Counted from the first letter of the stretch, positions 1 through 10,536 are shown. The stretch: 64,000 nt of DNA from Achromobacter xylosoxidans (GCF_002192695.1 NZ_MTLG01000058.1:1-64000), one strand, 5' to 3'. Made by a program: numbers and translations. Notes: generated by a model not told the origin, from the letters alone.

Positions 1-6
1 CAATGA

Positions 7-46
7 AAAACCCCTCGCAGGCAGACCCTGCGAGGGGTTTTGTTTT
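7..46. terminator. Bidirectional intrinsic terminator downstream of dctD
   Basis: A perfect 15-bp stem (AAAACCCCTCGCAGG at 7-21 pairing with 27-41) closes a 5-nt loop. It has T-runs on the right and A-runs on the left, so it can stop transcripts from both directions. It lies just past the stop of dctD and presumably also serves a plus-strand gene outside the window. Confidence 0.85.
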
Positions 47-76
47 TGCGGGAGTGGTTCTCGCGCTTTCAGTTGT

Positions 77-1486
77 CTATTGCTGCGTGTATTGCTGGCG
101 GTCGATGCCGTGGCGCTGCAGTTTGTCGTAGAAGGTTTTGCGCGGAATGCCCAGGGATTCAAGGGTGGCCTTGATGTCGCCCTGGTGGGTCTGGAGCGCG
201 TCGCGGATGAGCTGGGCTTCGAAGCGTTCCATCCGTTCCGGCAGGCTTGCAACTGCGCCGGAGCTTGCCGCGGGTTCAGGGGTGGGCGTGTTCAGTACGC
301 CAAGCACCACGCGTTCCGCGAAGTGCGCAAGTTCACGCACGTTGCCGGGCCAGTCATGCGTCATGACATGCTGCTTGATGGATGCCGGCATTTCGGGAAT
401 GTCGCGCTGGAAGCGGCGCGAGGCGTGGCCGAGATAGTGGGCGAACAGCAGCGGAATGTCGTCGCGGCGCTCACGCAGTGGCGGAATCCGGATGGTGACC
501 ACATTTAGCCGGTAGAACAGGTCCTCGCGGAATTTGGCGCGTATGGCCGGGCTGCCCAGGTCTTCCTTGGTGGCGGCGACCACCCGCAGGTCCAGGTTGC
601 GCACTTCGTTGCTGCCCAGGGGCGTGATCTGGCGCGATTCGAGCACGCGCAGCAGCTTGACCTGCACGGCCAGCGGCATGCTTTCGATTTCGTCCAGGAA
701 CAGGGTGCCACCGCTGGCATGCTCGATGCGGCCGATGCGTTTTTTCTGGGCGCCCGTGAATGCGCCAGCTTCGTGGCCGAAGAGTTCGCTTTCGATGACG
801 CTTTCCGGCAGGGCGCCGCAGTTGATCGCCACCAGCGCGCGGTGCCTGCGGCGGCTCAGGCGGTGCAGCGCGGTGGCCACGACCTCCTTGCCGGTGCCGG
901 TTTCGCCTTCGACCAGCACGTCCACATCCGCATCGGCGATGTGGCGCAGCGTCTGCTTGATGCGCTGCATGGCGGGCGTGGTGCCGATGAACGCAACCTC
1001 GTCCGCTTCGACCGCAAAGGCTGCTTCGCGCAGGCGGCGGTTTTCGAGCACCAGGTGGCGTTTCTCCGCGGCGTGCATGATGGCGGTGATCAGCCTGTCG
1101 GAGGCATAGGGTTTGGCCAGGAAATCGTAGGCGCCATCGCGCATGCATTGCACCGCGGTGGCGATGTCGCCATGTCCGGTGATGAGGATGACGGGGATGT
1201 CGGGATCGATTTCGCGCACGCGCTGAAAGAGCTGCAGGCCGTCCATGTCGGGCATGCGGATGTCGCTGACGACCACGCCGTCGAAATCGCGGGTGAGCGC
1301 CGGCAGCGCCGCGCGCGCGCTGGCATGGGCATCTACCGCGATGCCGTGGAGCTTGAGCGTCTGGGCATTGGCGCGCAGCAGTTCCTCGTCGTCGTCGATG
1401 AACAGCGCGCGCGGCATGAACGGCTGGCGCGGGCTGGGGGCGATGGAGCTGTTTGCGTGGGACGGGAGTTCAGGTGCGCGGGTCAT
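77..1486 (-). CDS. dctD: C4-dicarboxylate sigma-54 response regulator DctD
   Basis: Enhancer-binding response regulator expected to activate dctA when phosphorylated by DctB. The 469 residues show a receiver domain (about 25-140) with the acidic pocket DDD at 31-33, phosphoacceptor Asp75 in VVSDIRMPD and Lys125. The AAA+ sigma-54 interaction domain follows, with Walker A GETGTGK (194-200), the sigma-54 contact motif GAFTGA (241-246) and Walker B TLFLDE (261-266). A Fis-type helix-turn-helix ends the protein ([16 protein letters not shown]). The first codons overlap the end of dctB by 17 bases, so the two are probably co-transcribed. A later Met at residue 24 (base 1417) is closer to the usual start of the receiver domain and cannot be excluded. 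The adjacent dctA makes the dicarboxylate assignment firm. Confidence 0.93.
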   Translation of the reverse strand: MTRAPELPSHANSSIAPSPRQPFMPRALFIDDDEELLRANAQTLKLHGIAVDAHASARAALPALTRDFDGVVVSDIRMPDMDGLQLFQRVREIDPDIPVILITGHGDIATAVQCMRDGAYDFLAKPYASDRLITAIMHAAEKRHLVLENRRLREAAFAVEADEVAFIGTTPAMQRIKQTLRHIADADVDVLVEGETGTGKEVVATALHRLSRRRHRALVAINCGALPESVIESELFGHEAGAFTGAQKKRIGRIEHASGGTLFLDEIESMPLAVQVKLLRVLESRQITPLGSNEVRNLDLRVVAATKEDLGSPAIRAKFREDLFYRLNVVTIRIPPLRERRDDIPLLFAHYLGHASRRFQRDIPEMPASIKQHVMTHDWPGNVRELAHFAERVVLGVLNTPTPEPAASSGAVASLPERMERFEAQLIRDALQTHQGDIKATLESLGIPRKTFYDKLQRHGIDRQQYTQQ

Positions 1487-3449
1487 GATGGAGATTCGTG
1501 GCGTTGTCCTGGCCGGGCGCCTTGCGCAAGGTCAGGATGAACATCGCGCCCTTGCCCGGACCATGCGGAGCGGGAAAGGCGGGATCGGAAGGGCCGGCGG
1601 CGATCAGGTCGCCGCCGAATTCAGCGACGATGTCGCGGCATATGACGAGGCCTAGCCCCAGTCCTTCAGGCTTGGTGGTGTGGAACGGCGTGAACAGGTG
1701 CGCACGGGTCTCGGGGGACAGGCCGGGGCCGTTGTCGCTGACATGGATCTGCACCGTGGCGCCCAGATCCTGCAGGGCGACGACGATGCGGCCGTCCGGC
1801 AGGCCGTCGAGGGCTTCCATGGCGTTCTGCAGCAGATTCACCAGCACCTGTTCCAGCCGCACTCGGTTGGCCAGCACGTGGTAGTTCTGATCCTCGGGCG
1901 GACGTTGCAGCGCGACGCCCTGGCGCCGCGCGCGCGGCGCGACCAGCAGCAGCGCGCCTTCCAGGCAATCCTTCAGGCTGGTCGGCCCCACCGAGGCGCC
2001 GGCCTTGCGGGAAAAGGCGCGCAGTTCTCCGGTGATGTGGCCGATCCTGTCGGTCAATGCGGCGATGGTGCCCAGGTTTTCCTGCGCCGAGCCCTCATCC
2101 CGCCGACGCAGGAACTCGGCCGCGTTGTCGGCGTAGGCGCGTATCGCGGCCACGGGTTGATTGATTTCGTGGGCCACGCCGGCGGCGACCTGGCCGAGCA
2201 GGGCGAGCTTGCTGGCCTGGACCAGTTCTTCCTGCATGGTGTGCAGGCGGGCGGCCGTGCGCTGGCGTTCGTCCATTTCATCGACCAGTTGTTCGTTCAC
2301 CCGCAACAACTGAGCCGTGCGCTCGTCTACCAGCGAGGCCAGCTGTTCATGGATGGCGGCCTGCTGTTCAGCGCGTTCGCGATTGCGGTGGCGGCGAAAA
2401 AGCACGAGGCCGGCCAGGGCGGCCAACGCGCTCTGCGCCAGCAGTGCGCCCAGCTGCGCGTTGGCCGTGGCCTGGTTGATCGCCGTCTGCACGGGCGACA
2501 GCAGATGCAGGGTCCAGCCGGGCGATTCGACGATGGGCAGGGTGGTGTGCAGCAAAGGGGCGCCGGCGGGGATTTGCGGCAGCGTCGCTTCCGAGCGCAC
2601 CAGTTGGCCGTTGCTGACAGGCTGCAGTTGGGGCTTGAGCGGCAGGGGCTGGAAGAGCGCATCGCCGAACTGCAGGCTGGTGCGCAGCGTGCGCGCCAGG
2701 GTGGGCGCGAGCGGCGCGAGCACGTCGAAGCGCCACTCGGAGATGCTGCCCAACAACACCACGCCGTGCTCGTCGGTGACGAAGATGGGCGCATTGGACT
2801 GGCGCCAGTCTGCCTCCAGGTCGCGGAAGTCCACTTTCAGCACCACGACGCCCAGCATCGCGCCGTTGGCGTCGTCCACGCGCCGCGACAGGTACAGCCC
2901 GGCTTCATGGCTGATGGTGCCCAGGGCGAAATGCTCTGCCGAGCCGCGGGCGACTGCGCCCTGGAAGTAGGGCCGGAACTGATAATCGACGCCGACGAAG
3001 GTGGCCGGTTCACGCCAATTGCTGGCGGCGATCGCCAGGCCTTTCTTGTCCAGTACATAGATTGCGGACGCGCCTACGCCGCGGCTAAGCGTATCGAGCT
3101 TTTCATCCAGGGACTCGATCTGCCGGGTCGAACGGTCCAGCAAGGCGCCCCGCACGTCGACGTCGCGCGTCAGGACGAAGGGCAGCGCACGGAATTTGTC
3201 CAGGTTGTTGCGCAGCAGGGCGGCGTTGATCTGCGCCGCGCCGCGCGCCTGCGCCGCCGCGTTCTTCAGGGCGCCGTCGCGCGCCCAGAGCGTGGCGGCA
3301 TGCAGCACGCCGAAGACGACGGCGATGCCCAGCAGGATGGCGGCCGCGCGCCAGGGCCAGGGCCACGTAGGCGCTGGCGCGCGGCGGGCTGGCCGCTGTG
3401 TCCGGTCCGGATCGGCGCCAGGGCTGCGGGATGTGGTTCGGGTTGACAT
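1470..3449 (-). CDS. dctB: C4-dicarboxylate sensor histidine kinase DctB
   Basis: Membrane sensor kinase of the DctB family, expected to sense succinate, fumarate or malate in the periplasm and phosphorylate DctD. From the ATG at 3449 (659 aa) it has a first membrane helix at about 34-55, a periplasmic double-Cache-like sensor region of about 280 residues, a second helix at about 333-353, a coiled-coil stretch, the HisKA box GVAHEINQP (phospho-His about 427) and a HATPase_c domain with [17 protein letters not shown] 21 bases upstream (3470) is an alternative start; neither has a convincing Shine-Dalgarno. The candidate DctD binding repeat at 3454-3471 lies directly upstream, so dctB may be affected by DctD binding. 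It is divergent from dctA. Confidence 0.92.
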   Translation of the reverse strand: MSTRTTSRSPGADPDRTQRPARRAPAPTWPWPWRAAAILLGIAVVFGVLHAATLWARDGALKNAAAQARGAAQINAALLRNNLDKFRALPFVLTRDVDVRGALLDRSTRQIESLDEKLDTLSRGVGASAIYVLDKKGLAIAASNWREPATFVGVDYQFRPYFQGAVARGSAEHFALGTISHEAGLYLSRRVDDANGAMLGVVVLKVDFRDLEADWRQSNAPIFVTDEHGVVLLGSISEWRFDVLAPLAPTLARTLRTSLQFGDALFQPLPLKPQLQPVSNGQLVRSEATLPQIPAGAPLLHTTLPIVESPGWTLHLLSPVQTAINQATANAQLGALLAQSALAALAGLVLFRRHRNRERAEQQAAIHEQLASLVDERTAQLLRVNEQLVDEMDERQRTAARLHTMQEELVQASKLALLGQVAAGVAHEINQPVAAIRAYADNAAEFLRRRDEGSAQENLGTIAALTDRIGHITGELRAFSRKAGASVGPTSLKDCLEGALLLVAPRARRQGVALQRPPEDQNYHVLANRVRLEQVLVNLLQNAMEALDGLPDGRIVVALQDLGATVQIHVSDNGPGLSPETRAHLFTPFHTTKPEGLGLGLVICRDIVAEFGGDLIAAGPSDPAFPAPHGPGKGAMFILTLRKAPGQDNATNLHHDPRT

Positions 3450-3453
3450 GAGT

Positions 3454-3502
3454 TGTGCGGTTTTTCGCACATTCTATATCTATTTTGTGTGAAATTCCGC
3501 CA
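3454..3502. promoter_or_regulatory. Candidate DctD upstream activator sites
   Basis: Site A (3454-3471) is a perfect inverted repeat, TGTGCG-N6-CGCACA. Site B (3486-3502), TGTGTG-N6-CGCCA, is a degenerate copy whose centre is about 32 bp away, close to three helical turns. They lie 100-145 bp upstream of the dctA -24/-12 promoter, as expected for an enhancer-binding protein. Assignment to DctD is inferred from gene context. Confidence 0.6.
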
Positions 3503-3547
3503 GGCTATTCGGCCCTAACTTGCTTTCCTGAGGAAATAGTCATTTCC

Positions 3548-3560
3548 AATCAATGGCTTG
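3548..3560 (+). promoter_or_regulatory. IHF-type site between enhancer and dctA promoter
   Basis: AATCAATGGCTTG matches the IHF consensus WATCAA-N4-TTR at every defined position. It sits between the upstream repeats and the sigma-54 promoter, where DNA bending by IHF would bring the activator to the polymerase. A second inverted repeat, GGAAAT-N4-ATTTCC, lies immediately upstream at 3532-3547 and is unassigned. Confidence 0.6.
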
Positions 3561-3585
3561 GAAACACCGAGCGACGCGCTTGGCC

Positions 3586-3602
3586 TTGGCACGGGTCTTG
3601 CA
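3586..3602 (+). promoter_or_regulatory. Sigma-54 (-24/-12) promoter of dctA
   Basis: TTGGCACG-N4-TTGCA fits the sigma-54 consensus (TGGCACG-N4-TTGCW) perfectly. GG at 3588-3589 and GC at 3600-3601 are separated by exactly 10 bases. Transcription should begin near 3612, giving a leader of about 130 bases before the dctA ATG. Confidence 0.85.
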
Positions 3603-3740
3603 TAGAGGAATCCAAGCCCCGCGGTATCGAACGCGGGGTGAAATCGGCCCGCGCAGACAGGCGCGGGCCAGAAAACAGATAACGCCCCGTCGCCCGCGCC
3701 TCACTGCCCGGAGCAAGGGGCCTTGGTGGGGACAATCCCA

Positions 3741-5114
3741 ATGATCGACGTGGATCAAGTCGCGCCCGCGCGCAAGCTCAAGTTCTATCAAATCCTCTAT
3801 GTGCAGGTGATTTTCGCCATCGTGGTGGGCGTGCTGCTGGGCGCCTTCAAGCCCGAACTCGGCCAGCAGATGCAGCCGCTGGGCGATGCCTTCATCAAGC
3901 TGGTGAAGATGATCATCGCGCCGGTGATCTTCCTGACCGTGGCCACCGGCATCGCCGGGATGAGCGACCTGAAGAAGGTCGGCCGCGTGGCGGGCAAGGC
4001 CATGCTGTACTTCCTGGTGTTCTCGACGCTTGCGCTGATCGTGGGCATGATCGTCAGCCATATCGTGCAGCCGGGCGCCGGCATGCACATCGACCCCAAG
4101 ACCCTGGACGCGAAGGCGGTTTCGGGCTACGTGGCCAAGGCGCATGACTCGACCATCACGGGCTTCCTGATGAACGTGATCCCGACCACGATCTTCAGTC
4201 CGTTCGTGGGCGGCGACATCCTCCAGGTGCTGTTCGTGGCGGTGCTGTTCGGCATCGCGCTGGCCATGGTGGGCGAGCGCGGCCAGCCGATATTGAACTT
4301 CATGACCGCGCTGGCCCAGCCCGTTTTCAAGCTGGTCGCCATCCTGATGAAGGCCGCGCCCATCGGCGCCTTTGGCGCAATGGCCTTCACCATCGGCAAG
4401 TACGGCATCAAGTCTGTCATCAACCTGGCGATGCTGGTGGGCACGTTTTACGCGACCTCGGTGCTGTTCGTGGTGGTGGTGCTGGGCCTGGTTGCACGTT
4501 ACAACGGGTTCTCCATCCTGAAGCTGGTGCGCTACATCCGCGAAGAGCTGCTGCTGGTGCTGGGCACCAGTTCGTCCGAGGCCGCGCTGCCTACGCTGAT
4601 GCAGAAGATGGAGCGGGCCGGGTGCTCGAAGTCGGTGGTCGGGCTGGTCGTGCCCACGGGCTATTCCTTCAACCTGGACGGCACCAATATCTACATGACG
4701 ATGGCGGCGCTGTTCATTGCGCAGGCTTGCGATATTCCGCTGTCGCTGGGCGACCAGATCCTGCTGCTGCTGGTTGCGATGCTGAGTTCCAAGGGCGCGG
4801 CGGGCGTGACCGGCGCGGGTTTCATTACCCTCGCCGCCACCCTGTCGGTGGTGCCTTCCGTGCCGGTTGCCGGCATGGCGCTGATCCTGGGCGTGGACCG
4901 CTTCATGTCCGAATGCCGCGCGCTGACCAACCTGGTCGGCAATGCCACCGCCGCCGTGGTCGTGGCGCGCTGGGAAGGAGAGCTGGACCAGGAGCAGCTG
5001 CATGCCGCGCTGGAGGGCGAGCTTCAGCCCGCGCCGGTTCCCGCCGCAGTCCCGGTCCAGGAAGCGCCGAGGGTTGGCGCCATGCCCATGGGCCAGCCGA
5101 TGCAGCATGGCTGA
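3741..5114 (+). CDS. dctA: C4-dicarboxylate/proton (DAACS) symporter DctA
   Basis: Inner-membrane DAACS-family symporter for succinate, fumarate and malate. The 457 residues show the family landmarks: the serine-rich hairpin [18 protein letters not shown], the substrate/cation region [20 protein letters not shown], and a late ...[19 protein letters not shown] segment followed by [19 protein letters not shown]. The N-terminus [21 protein letters not shown] is typical of DctA. The ATG at 3741 is preferred over a TTG at 3723. Expression is likely DctBD- and sigma-54-dependent from the divergent control region. The proline-rich, charged C-terminal 35 residues are variable in the family. Confidence 0.95.
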   Translation: MIDVDQVAPARKLKFYQILYVQVIFAIVVGVLLGAFKPELGQQMQPLGDAFIKLVKMIIAPVIFLTVATGIAGMSDLKKVGRVAGKAMLYFLVFSTLALIVGMIVSHIVQPGAGMHIDPKTLDAKAVSGYVAKAHDSTITGFLMNVIPTTIFSPFVGGDILQVLFVAVLFGIALAMVGERGQPILNFMTALAQPVFKLVAILMKAAPIGAFGAMAFTIGKYGIKSVINLAMLVGTFYATSVLFVVVVLGLVARYNGFSILKLVRYIREELLLVLGTSSSEAALPTLMQKMERAGCSKSVVGLVVPTGYSFNLDGTNIYMTMAALFIAQACDIPLSLGDQILLLLVAMLSSKGAAGVTGAGFITLAATLSVVPSVPVAGMALILGVDRFMSECRALTNLVGNATAAVVVARWEGELDQEQLHAALEGELQPAPVPAAVPVQEAPRVGAMPMGQPMQHG

Positions 5115-5190
5115 AGCAGCGTAGATCCGAAGTTGCCCGCGCGTTGCCGCGGGCGGCAGCCGCGAAGAGCGGGATCGCCCCGCGACAAAG

Positions 5191-5229
5191 AAAATCCCCC
5201 GGGACCTTGCAGGCCTCGGGGGATTTTTT
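5191..5229. terminator. Bidirectional terminator between dctA and maf
   Basis: An 11-bp perfect stem (AAAATCCCCCG at 5191-5201 with 5217-5227) is followed by a T-run on the plus strand and by A/T complement on the minus strand. It lies between the convergent dctA and maf genes. Confidence 0.85.
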
Positions 5230-5248
5230 CGGCCGAACGCCGCGGCTC

Positions 5249-5863
5249 TCAGGGCACTGGTATACCCGCAGCGCGCAGCAGGTTGGCGGTCTCGAACAGA
5301 GGCAGGCCCATCACGCCGGTATAGCTGCCGGCGATGTGCGAAATGAACGTGCCCGCCAGACCCTGGATGCCATAGGCGCCGGCCTTGCCGTAGGGCTCGC
5401 CGCTATCGCAGTAGCGGCCGATTTCCGCATCCGCCAGCTCGCGCATGCGGACTTCGGTGATGGACACGGTTTCCAGCAAGCGGTCGCCGGTCCAGACGGC
5501 GACGGCGGTATGCACTTCGTGCGCCGAGCCGGACAGGGCGTGCAGGATGCGCATGGCGTCGTCGCGGTCGGCGGGTTTGCCCAGGACGGCGCCTGCCAGG
5601 ATGACCGTGGTGTCGGCGGCCAGCAGCGGCAACTGAGGTAGGTCCCGGCCGAGCATCCAGTCGCGCCCGCGCAAGGCCTTGTCCCGCGCGGTGCGCTGGA
5701 CGTAATCGGCGGCGCTTTCACCGGGATGCTGGGGTTCGTCCTCGCCCGGCGGGGCGGGTACCAGCAGGACTTCGTGGGCCAGGCCGATCTGGGCCAGCAG
5801 CTCGCGCCGCCGGGGACTGGCCGAGGCAAGGTAGAGACGCGCGGAGTTTGCAGTGTGGGTCAT
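5249..5863 (-). CDS. maf: Maf-type nucleoside triphosphate pyrophosphatase (YhdE-like)
   Basis: Maf/HAM1-fold pyrophosphatase that hydrolyses non-canonical or excess nucleotides. YhdE-type members act on dTTP and UTP. The 204-residue protein has the N-terminal signature YLASASPRRRELL, the ADTTVIL segment with the catalytic acid, and the C-terminal block GEPYGKAGAYGIQG...SHIAGSYTGVMGLPLFE. That block matches the YhdE branch rather than the m7GTP-specific YceF branch. It is the last gene of the minus-strand housekeeping run and follows rlmH by 34 bases. Assignment to the substrate subgroup rests on motif recall only. Confidence 0.9.
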   Translation of the reverse strand: MTHTANSARLYLASASPRRRELLAQIGLAHEVLLVPAPPGEDEPQHPGESAADYVQRTARDKALRGRDWMLGRDLPQLPLLAADTTVILAGAVLGKPADRDDAMRILHALSGSAHEVHTAVAVWTGDRLLETVSITEVRMRELADAEIGRYCDSGEPYGKAGAYGIQGLAGTFISHIAGSYTGVMGLPLFETANLLRAAGIPVP

Positions 5864-5897
5864 GCGTCAGCGAGATGGGCGCCGGCCCGGCCAGCGG

Positions 5898-6368
5898 TCA
5901 GGCGCGGTGGTAGGGATGATTGGTCATGATGGCCCAGGCCCGGTAGAGCTGTTCGGCCAGCACCACGCGCACCATGGGGTGAGGCAGCGTCAGCGAGGAC
6001 AGGCGCAACTGGCCGGCGCAGGAGGCCTTCAGAGCGGCATCCAGGCCGTCCGGGCCGCCGACCAGAAAGGCGACGTCCTGGCCGCCGGCGCGCCATTGCT
6101 CCAGCTTCTGCGACAGGGCCATGGTGGTGAGGTCGCGCCCGCGCTCGTCCAGCGCCAGGCGCAAGGCGCTGGCAGGCAGGGCGGCTTCGATCCGCTTGGC
6201 TTCCGCCGCCATCATCTGGGCGGGCGTCTTGCCGGTGGTGCGGGGTTCGGGCTTGATCTCGCGCAGTTCCAGCGCGCAGTCGGCCGGCAGGCGTTTGGCG
6301 TAATCGTCCCAGGCGGTTTGCACCCAGTCCGGCATGCGCGTGCCCACGGCCACGACGATCAGCTTCAC
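5898..6368 (-). CDS. rlmH: 23S rRNA pseudouridine-1915 N3-methyltransferase RlmH
   Basis: SPOUT-class methyltransferase that modifies the pseudouridine in helix 69 of 23S rRNA on assembled 70S ribosomes. The 156-residue length is normal. The knot-forming SAM-binding region [13 protein letters not shown] and the C-terminal block [22 protein letters not shown]...NHPYHRA are diagnostic. It starts 7 bases after the rsfS stop, a pairing common in bacteria, and is presumably co-transcribed. Confidence 0.95.
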   Translation of the reverse strand: MKLIVVAVGTRMPDWVQTAWDDYAKRLPADCALELREIKPEPRTTGKTPAQMMAAEAKRIEAALPASALRLALDERGRDLTTMALSQKLEQWRAGGQDVAFLVGGPDGLDAALKASCAGQLRLSSLTLPHPMVRVVLAEQLYRAWAIMTNHPYHRA

Positions 6369-6375
6369 GGCGCGC

Positions 6376-6777
6376 TCAGTACTCGGCGTCGTGCGCGCCG
6401 TCGTTGGCGACCGGCGCGGGGCGGGTGGACTCGGGCAGGAGCTTCACGCGCACCGGCTTGCCGCCCCAGATCTCTTCCAGGTTGTAGTACTGGCGGATGG
6501 CGGGCTGCATGATGTGCACGACCACGTCGCCCAGGTCGACCACGACCCATTCGCCGGTGTCTTCGCCTTCGATGGTGATGCCGGACAGATCGAGCGCGCG
6601 GCCGCGGTCCGCCACGCTGGAAGCGAGGGCGCGGGTCTGGCGGTTGGAGGTGGCGCTTGCAATCACGACGCGATCGAACAGGCTGGTCAGATGCGTGGTG
6701 TTGTAGACCTTGATGTCTTGCGCCTTGACGTCTTCGAGGGCATCGATGACGGCGCGTTGGAGTTTTTGTATATCCAT
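6376..6777 (-). CDS. rsfS: Ribosome silencing factor RsfS
   Basis: DUF143 protein that binds ribosomal protein uL14 and blocks 30S-50S joining in starvation. The start is set at the ATG at 6777 ([20 protein letters not shown]), giving 133 aa; an upstream in-frame extension is just read-through of intergenic DNA. Conserved blocks include DIKVYNT...[23 protein letters not shown] and [30 protein letters not shown]. The last 20 residues are a charged tail. It lies between nadD and rlmH, its classic neighbours. Confidence 0.95.
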   Translation of the reverse strand: MDIQKLQRAVIDALEDVKAQDIKVYNTTHLTSLFDRVVIASATSNRQTRALASSVADRGRALDLSGITIEGEDTGEWVVVDLGDVVVHIMQPAIRQYYNLEEIWGGKPVRVKLLPESTRPAPVANDGAHDAEY

Positions 6778-6851
6778 AGCTGCAAATATAACCCGCGCGT
6801 GGACAGCGGATGCTGGCCCCGTGGCGTTTTCAGACGCCGGCGGGTGAGGGT

Positions 6852-7439
6852 TTATCGGTAAAGATGGTGCGCCGCAATATAGGCGGCGACCGGCGCGGCG
6901 AGCAGGCCTTCGGTGGATTCGCCTTGCGCCAGCCGCTGGCGGATCTGCGAGGCCGAAACCGGCATGGGAGCGAAAGGCAGTTCCTGCAGTTCGCGTCCCT
7001 GGCCGCGCAGGTGTTCGGCCAGCGCCGGCGGCGCGCTGAGCGCGGTGCCCGGGCGGGTGGCGACGGCCAGGTCCACCAGGCTGGCGATGTCCTGCCATTC
7101 GCGCCAGGTGCAGAAATTGGCCAGCTGGTCGGCGCCCAGCAGCCAGACATAGCGCGCGTCCTGGGGCAGGGCGCGCAGTGTGTCCATGGTATAGGTTGGG
7201 CCGCCGCGTTCGATTTCGATGGGGTTGACGACCAGGCCCGCGTGGCCGGCAATAGCCAGCTGCAGCATGTCGCGGCGCTGGTCGGCCGTGGCGTGCAGCG
7301 CGGCACGCTGCCAGGGATTGGCGGCGGGAATGAGCTGCACTTCGGCCAGGCCTAGCGTCCGCAAGGCGTTTTGCGCCAAGGCGACATGTGCGACGTGGAC
7401 GGGGTCGAAACTGCCGCCCAGGAGACCGATGCGCTTCAA
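6852..7439 (-). CDS. nadD: Nicotinate-nucleotide adenylyltransferase NadD
   Basis: Makes deamido-NAD from nicotinate mononucleotide and ATP. The protein (195 aa) begins [18 protein letters not shown], which holds the GGSFDPVH and HxGH-type nucleotidyltransferase motifs (here HVAH). A C-terminal block ISASQIRQR-like ([13 protein letters not shown]) is also present. I choose the TTG at 7439 because the family starts two residues before the GGSFDP motif and because it overlaps the hemF stop by four bases (TTGA), typical of translational coupling. A longer version starting at 7517 would add unrelated residues. Confidence 0.92.
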   Translation of the reverse strand: MKRIGLLGGSFDPVHVAHVALAQNALRTLGLAEVQLIPAANPWQRAALHATADQRRDMLQLAIAGHAGLVVNPIEIERGGPTYTMDTLRALPQDARYVWLLGADQLANFCTWREWQDIASLVDLAVATRPGTALSAPPALAEHLRGQGRELQELPFAPMPVSASQIRQRLAQGESTEGLLAAPVAAYIAAHHLYR

Positions 7440-8347
7440 GCCCAGTCCCGCGGTTTCAGGTAGGCCGCCAATTCGGCCTCGGGCGTGCCGGCTTCGGGTT
7501 GCCAGTCGTAGCGCCACTGCGCCAGCGGCGGCATGGACAGCAGAATCGATTCCGTGCGTCCGCCGGACTGCAGGCCGAACAGCGTGCCGCGGTCGAAGAC
7601 CAGGTTGAATTCGACGTAGCGTCCGCGGCGGTAGGCCTGGAAGTCGCGCTCGCGTTCGCCGTAGGCCAGGCCGCGGCGGCGCTCCACGATGGGCATGTAG
7701 GCCGGCAGGAAGGCGTCGCCCACCGAACGGGTCAGAGCGAACGAGGCGTCAAAGCCGGGGGCATTCAGGTCGTCGTAGAAGATGCCGCCGACGCCGCGCG
7801 TCTCATTGCGGTGCTTGAGGAAGAAATACTCGTCGCACCAGCGCTTGTAGCGCGGGTAGTAATCGGCGCCGTGGCCGGCCAGCGCATCGCGGCAGGCGGC
7901 GTGGAAATGGCGCGCGTCTTCCTCGTAGGGATAGTAGGGCGTGAGGTCGATGCCGCCGCCGAACCAGAAGACGTCGGTCTCGTCGTGGCCCGGCCGGGCG
8001 GCTGCCAGGAACATGCGCACGTTCATGTGCGTGGTGGGCACATGGGGATTGCGCGGGTGCAGCACCATGGACACGCCCATGGCTTCCCATGAGCGGCCGG
8101 CCAGTTCGGGGCGGTGTGCGCTGGCCGATGGCGGCAGCTTGGTGCCCTGGACGTGGCTGAACAGCACGCCGGCCCGTTCGAACAGCGAGCCGCCTTCCAG
8201 CAGGCGCGACAGTCCGCCGCCGCCCTCGGGCCGCACCCATTCGTCGCTGCGGAAGGCCGCGCCCTCGGCGGCTTCCAGGGCGCCGACGATGCGGGCCTGC
8301 AGGCCGGTGAGGTAGTCCCGGACAGAGGAGACGGGCAAGGCGTTCAT
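7436..8347 (-). CDS. hemF: Aerobic coproporphyrinogen III oxidase HemF
   Basis: Oxygen-dependent decarboxylation of coproporphyrinogen III to protoporphyrinogen IX in haem synthesis. The 303-residue length is normal. Recognisable stretches include [64 protein letters not shown] and [31 protein letters not shown]. It lies 11 bases after purD and overlaps nadD by four bases, so the three are almost certainly one transcript. Confidence 0.96.
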   Translation of the reverse strand: MNALPVSSVRDYLTGLQARIVGALEAAEGAAFRSDEWVRPEGGGGLSRLLEGGSLFERAGVLFSHVQGTKLPPSASAHRPELAGRSWEAMGVSMVLHPRNPHVPTTHMNVRMFLAAARPGHDETDVFWFGGGIDLTPYYPYEEDARHFHAACRDALAGHGADYYPRYKRWCDEYFFLKHRNETRGVGGIFYDDLNAPGFDASFALTRSVGDAFLPAYMPIVERRRGLAYGERERDFQAYRRGRYVEFNLVFDRGTLFGLQSGGRTESILLSMPPLAQWRYDWQPEAGTPEAELAAYLKPRDWA

Positions 8348-8358
8348 TGCGGTTCCGG

Positions 8359-9666
8359 CTAGGCGTTGGGCTTGAGCTTCTGCTGCGAGGGCTTGAGCGC
8401 GCGCCAGCCGATGTCGCTGCGGTACTGGCGGCCGTCGAAGTGGATGCCGTCGATCGCTTCGTAGACGCGGTCGCGGGCCATCTTGACGGAGTCGCCCAGC
8501 GCCGTGACGCACAGCACGCGGCCGCCGGTGGTCTTGACTTCCTCGCCGTCGAGCTTGGTGGCGGCGTGGAACACCATGCAGTCCTCGGCATCGGCGGGCA
8601 GGCCGCGGATGACGTCGCCGGTGCGCGGCGTGTTGGGGTAGTTGTGCGCGGCCAGCACGGCGCCCAGCGCGGTGCGGCGGTCCCAGACGATGTCGGCCTG
8701 GTCGAGCGTGCCGTCGACGGCATGCTCCAGGGCGTCGAGCAGGTCGCTCTTGACGCGCATCATGATGGGCTGCGTTTCCGGGTCGCCCATGCGGCAGTTG
8801 AATTCCAGGGTCTTGATCTCGCGGTCGGGATCGTCGCCCGGGGCGATCATCAGGCCGGCGTACAGGAAGCCCGTGTACGGGATGCCGTCGCGCGTCATGC
8901 CCTGCACGGTCGGCAGGATGATTTCGCGCATGATGCGGTGGTGCAGTTCCGGGGTGACGATGGGCGCGGGCGAATACGCGCCCATGCCGCCGGTGTTGGG
9001 GCCTTGGTCGCCGTCCTGCAGGCGCTTGTGGTCCTGGCTGGTGGCCAGGGCCAGCACATTGCGGCCGTCGCACATGACGATGAAGCTGGCTTCCTCGCCC
9101 ACCAGGCATTCCTCGATGACGACGCGCGCGCCGGCAGCGCCCATGGAACCGTCGCCCAGCATGGCGTCCACGGCGGCATGCGCTTCCTCGAGCGTGGCCG
9201 CGACCACGACGCCCTTGCCCGCGGCCAGGCCGTCGGCCTTGATCACGATGGGAGCGCCTTCCTGGTCGATGTAGGCGTGCGCCTGGGCCGGATCGGTGAA
9301 GGTTGCGTAGCGGGCGGTCGGGATGTTGTGCCGGACCATGAAGGCCTTGGCGTAGTCCTTCGAGCTTTCCAGCTGCGCCGCGGCCTTGGTGGGGCCGAAG
9401 ATCTTCAGGCCGCGGGCGCGGAACACGTCCACGACGCCGGCAGCCAGCGGGGCCTCGGGGCCGACCACGGTCAGGGCGACGCCTTCGCGTTGCACGAAAT
9501 CAGCCAATTCCTCGGCACTGGTGAACGGGACGTTCTCGATCTGTTCGGCGCGCTGGGTCCCGCCGTTGCCCGGAGCGACGTATACCTTGTGGACGCGCGG
9601 GGAGCGGGCCAAGCGCCAGGCGAGGGCGTGTTCACGGCCGCCAGAGCCAATTACCAGGAGTTTCAT
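8359..9666 (-). CDS. purD: Phosphoribosylamine-glycine ligase PurD
   Basis: ATP-grasp enzyme of purine synthesis joining phosphoribosylamine and glycine (GAR synthetase). The 435 residues open with [18 protein letters not shown] and contain the ATP-grasp regions [19 protein letters not shown] and [22 protein letters not shown]. The start is immediately at the conserved N-terminus. It leads the hemF-nadD-rsfS-rlmH-maf run; the upstream yebC is separated by 138 bases. Confidence 0.96.
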   Translation of the reverse strand: MKLLVIGSGGREHALAWRLARSPRVHKVYVAPGNGGTQRAEQIENVPFTSAEELADFVQREGVALTVVGPEAPLAAGVVDVFRARGLKIFGPTKAAAQLESSKDYAKAFMVRHNIPTARYATFTDPAQAHAYIDQEGAPIVIKADGLAAGKGVVVAATLEEAHAAVDAMLGDGSMGAAGARVVIEECLVGEEASFIVMCDGRNVLALATSQDHKRLQDGDQGPNTGGMGAYSPAPIVTPELHHRIMREIILPTVQGMTRDGIPYTGFLYAGLMIAPGDDPDREIKTLEFNCRMGDPETQPIMMRVKSDLLDALEHAVDGTLDQADIVWDRRTALGAVLAAHNYPNTPRTGDVIRGLPADAEDCMVFHAATKLDGEEVKTTGGRVLCVTALGDSVKMARDRVYEAIDGIHFDGRQYRSDIGWRALKPSQQKLKPNA

Positions 9667-9730
9667 GTTGCGTGGTTCTTAAGGTTGCCAGTCGAGCGCC
9701 GCAAGGCGCCAGCCCGTGGAGTAGGCCAGG

Positions 9731-9792
9731 ATCCGGGCGGACCCGGATCCGGTGACAGCGTGGCGCCGGGCAGGCAAGGCCCGCCCGGCGCC
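9731..9792. repeat. Two GC-rich inverted repeats between yebC and purD
   Basis: ATCCGGG-CGGA-CCCGGAT (9731-9748) is a perfect 7-bp hairpin. GGCGCCGGGC (9762-9771) pairs with 9783-9792 to form a second 10-bp hairpin. Neither has a T-run, so they may be mRNA-stabilising hairpins, weak terminators of yebC, or remnants of a palindromic repeat family. Confidence 0.5.
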
Positions 9793-9804
9793 GGGGTAAT
9801 GGGA

Positions 9805-10536
9805 TTACTGCGCCTCGTCGAAAACGACGTTCGTATAGACTTCCTGCACGTCGTCCAGGCCTTCCAGGGCGTCGAGCAGTTTCTGCATCTTGATGGCGTC
9901 TTCGCCGGCGAGTTCGGTTTCGTTCAGGGCCTTCATGACGATGCCGTCCACTTCGGCCTTCAGGCCGGCGGCGTCGAAGGCGCCGCGCACGGCGGCGTAG
10001 TCGGCCGGCGCGCAGACCACTTCGATCACGCCTTCCTCGTCGGTCGTCACGTCTTCGGCGCCGGCTTCAAGGGCGGTTTCCATGACCTTGTCTTCGGAGG
10101 TGCCGGGGGCGAACACGAACTGGCCGCAGTGCTTGAACATGAAGGCGACCGAGCCTTCCTGGCCCAGGTTGCCGCCGTTCTTGGCGAAGGCGTGGCGCAC
10201 TTCGGCCACGGTGCGGGTGCGGTTGTCGGTCATGCAGTCGACGATCACGGCCGCGCCGCCGATGCCGTAGCCTTCGTAGCGGACTTCCTCGTAGGCCTCG
10301 CCGTCGGCGCCACCCGCGCCGCGCTGGATGGCGCGCTGGATGTTGTCCTTGGGCATGTTGGCGTCGGTGGCCTTGTCCCAGGCCATGCGCAAGCGCGGGT
10401 TGCTGTCCGGGTCAGGGCCGCCGGCACGCGCCGCCACGGTGATTTCACGAATGATCTTGGTCCACAGCTTTCCGCGCTTGGCGTCTTGGCGCCCTTTGCG
10501 GTGCTGAATATTGGCCCATTTGCTGTGTCCGGCCAT
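9805..10536 (-). CDS. YebC/PmpR/TACO1-family protein
   Basis: A 243-residue member of the YebC/PmpR family, beginning [23 protein letters not shown] as nearly all members do. It also has the family blocks [66 protein letters not shown] and GSVAFMF. Family members have been described both as DNA-binding regulators and as ribosome-associated factors that help translation of difficult motifs, so the exact role here is open. It lies upstream of purD on the same strand. Confidence 0.93.
   Translation of the reverse strand: MAGHSKWANIQHRKGRQDAKRGKLWTKIIREITVAARAGGPDPDSNPRLRMAWDKATDANMPKDNIQRAIQRGAGGADGEAYEEVRYEGYGIGGAAVIVDCMTDNRTRTVAEVRHAFAKNGGNLGQEGSVAFMFKHCGQFVFAPGTSEDKVMETALEAGAEDVTTDEEGVIEVVCAPADYAAVRGAFDAAGLKAEVDGIVMKALNETELAGEDAIKMQKLLDALEGLDDVQEVYTNVVFDEAQ

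Noticed and set aside
3540-5108. A 522-codon His/Gln/Arg-rich frame opposite dctA.
   Set aside because: Antisense to the highly conserved DctA, with composition typical of a shadow frame.
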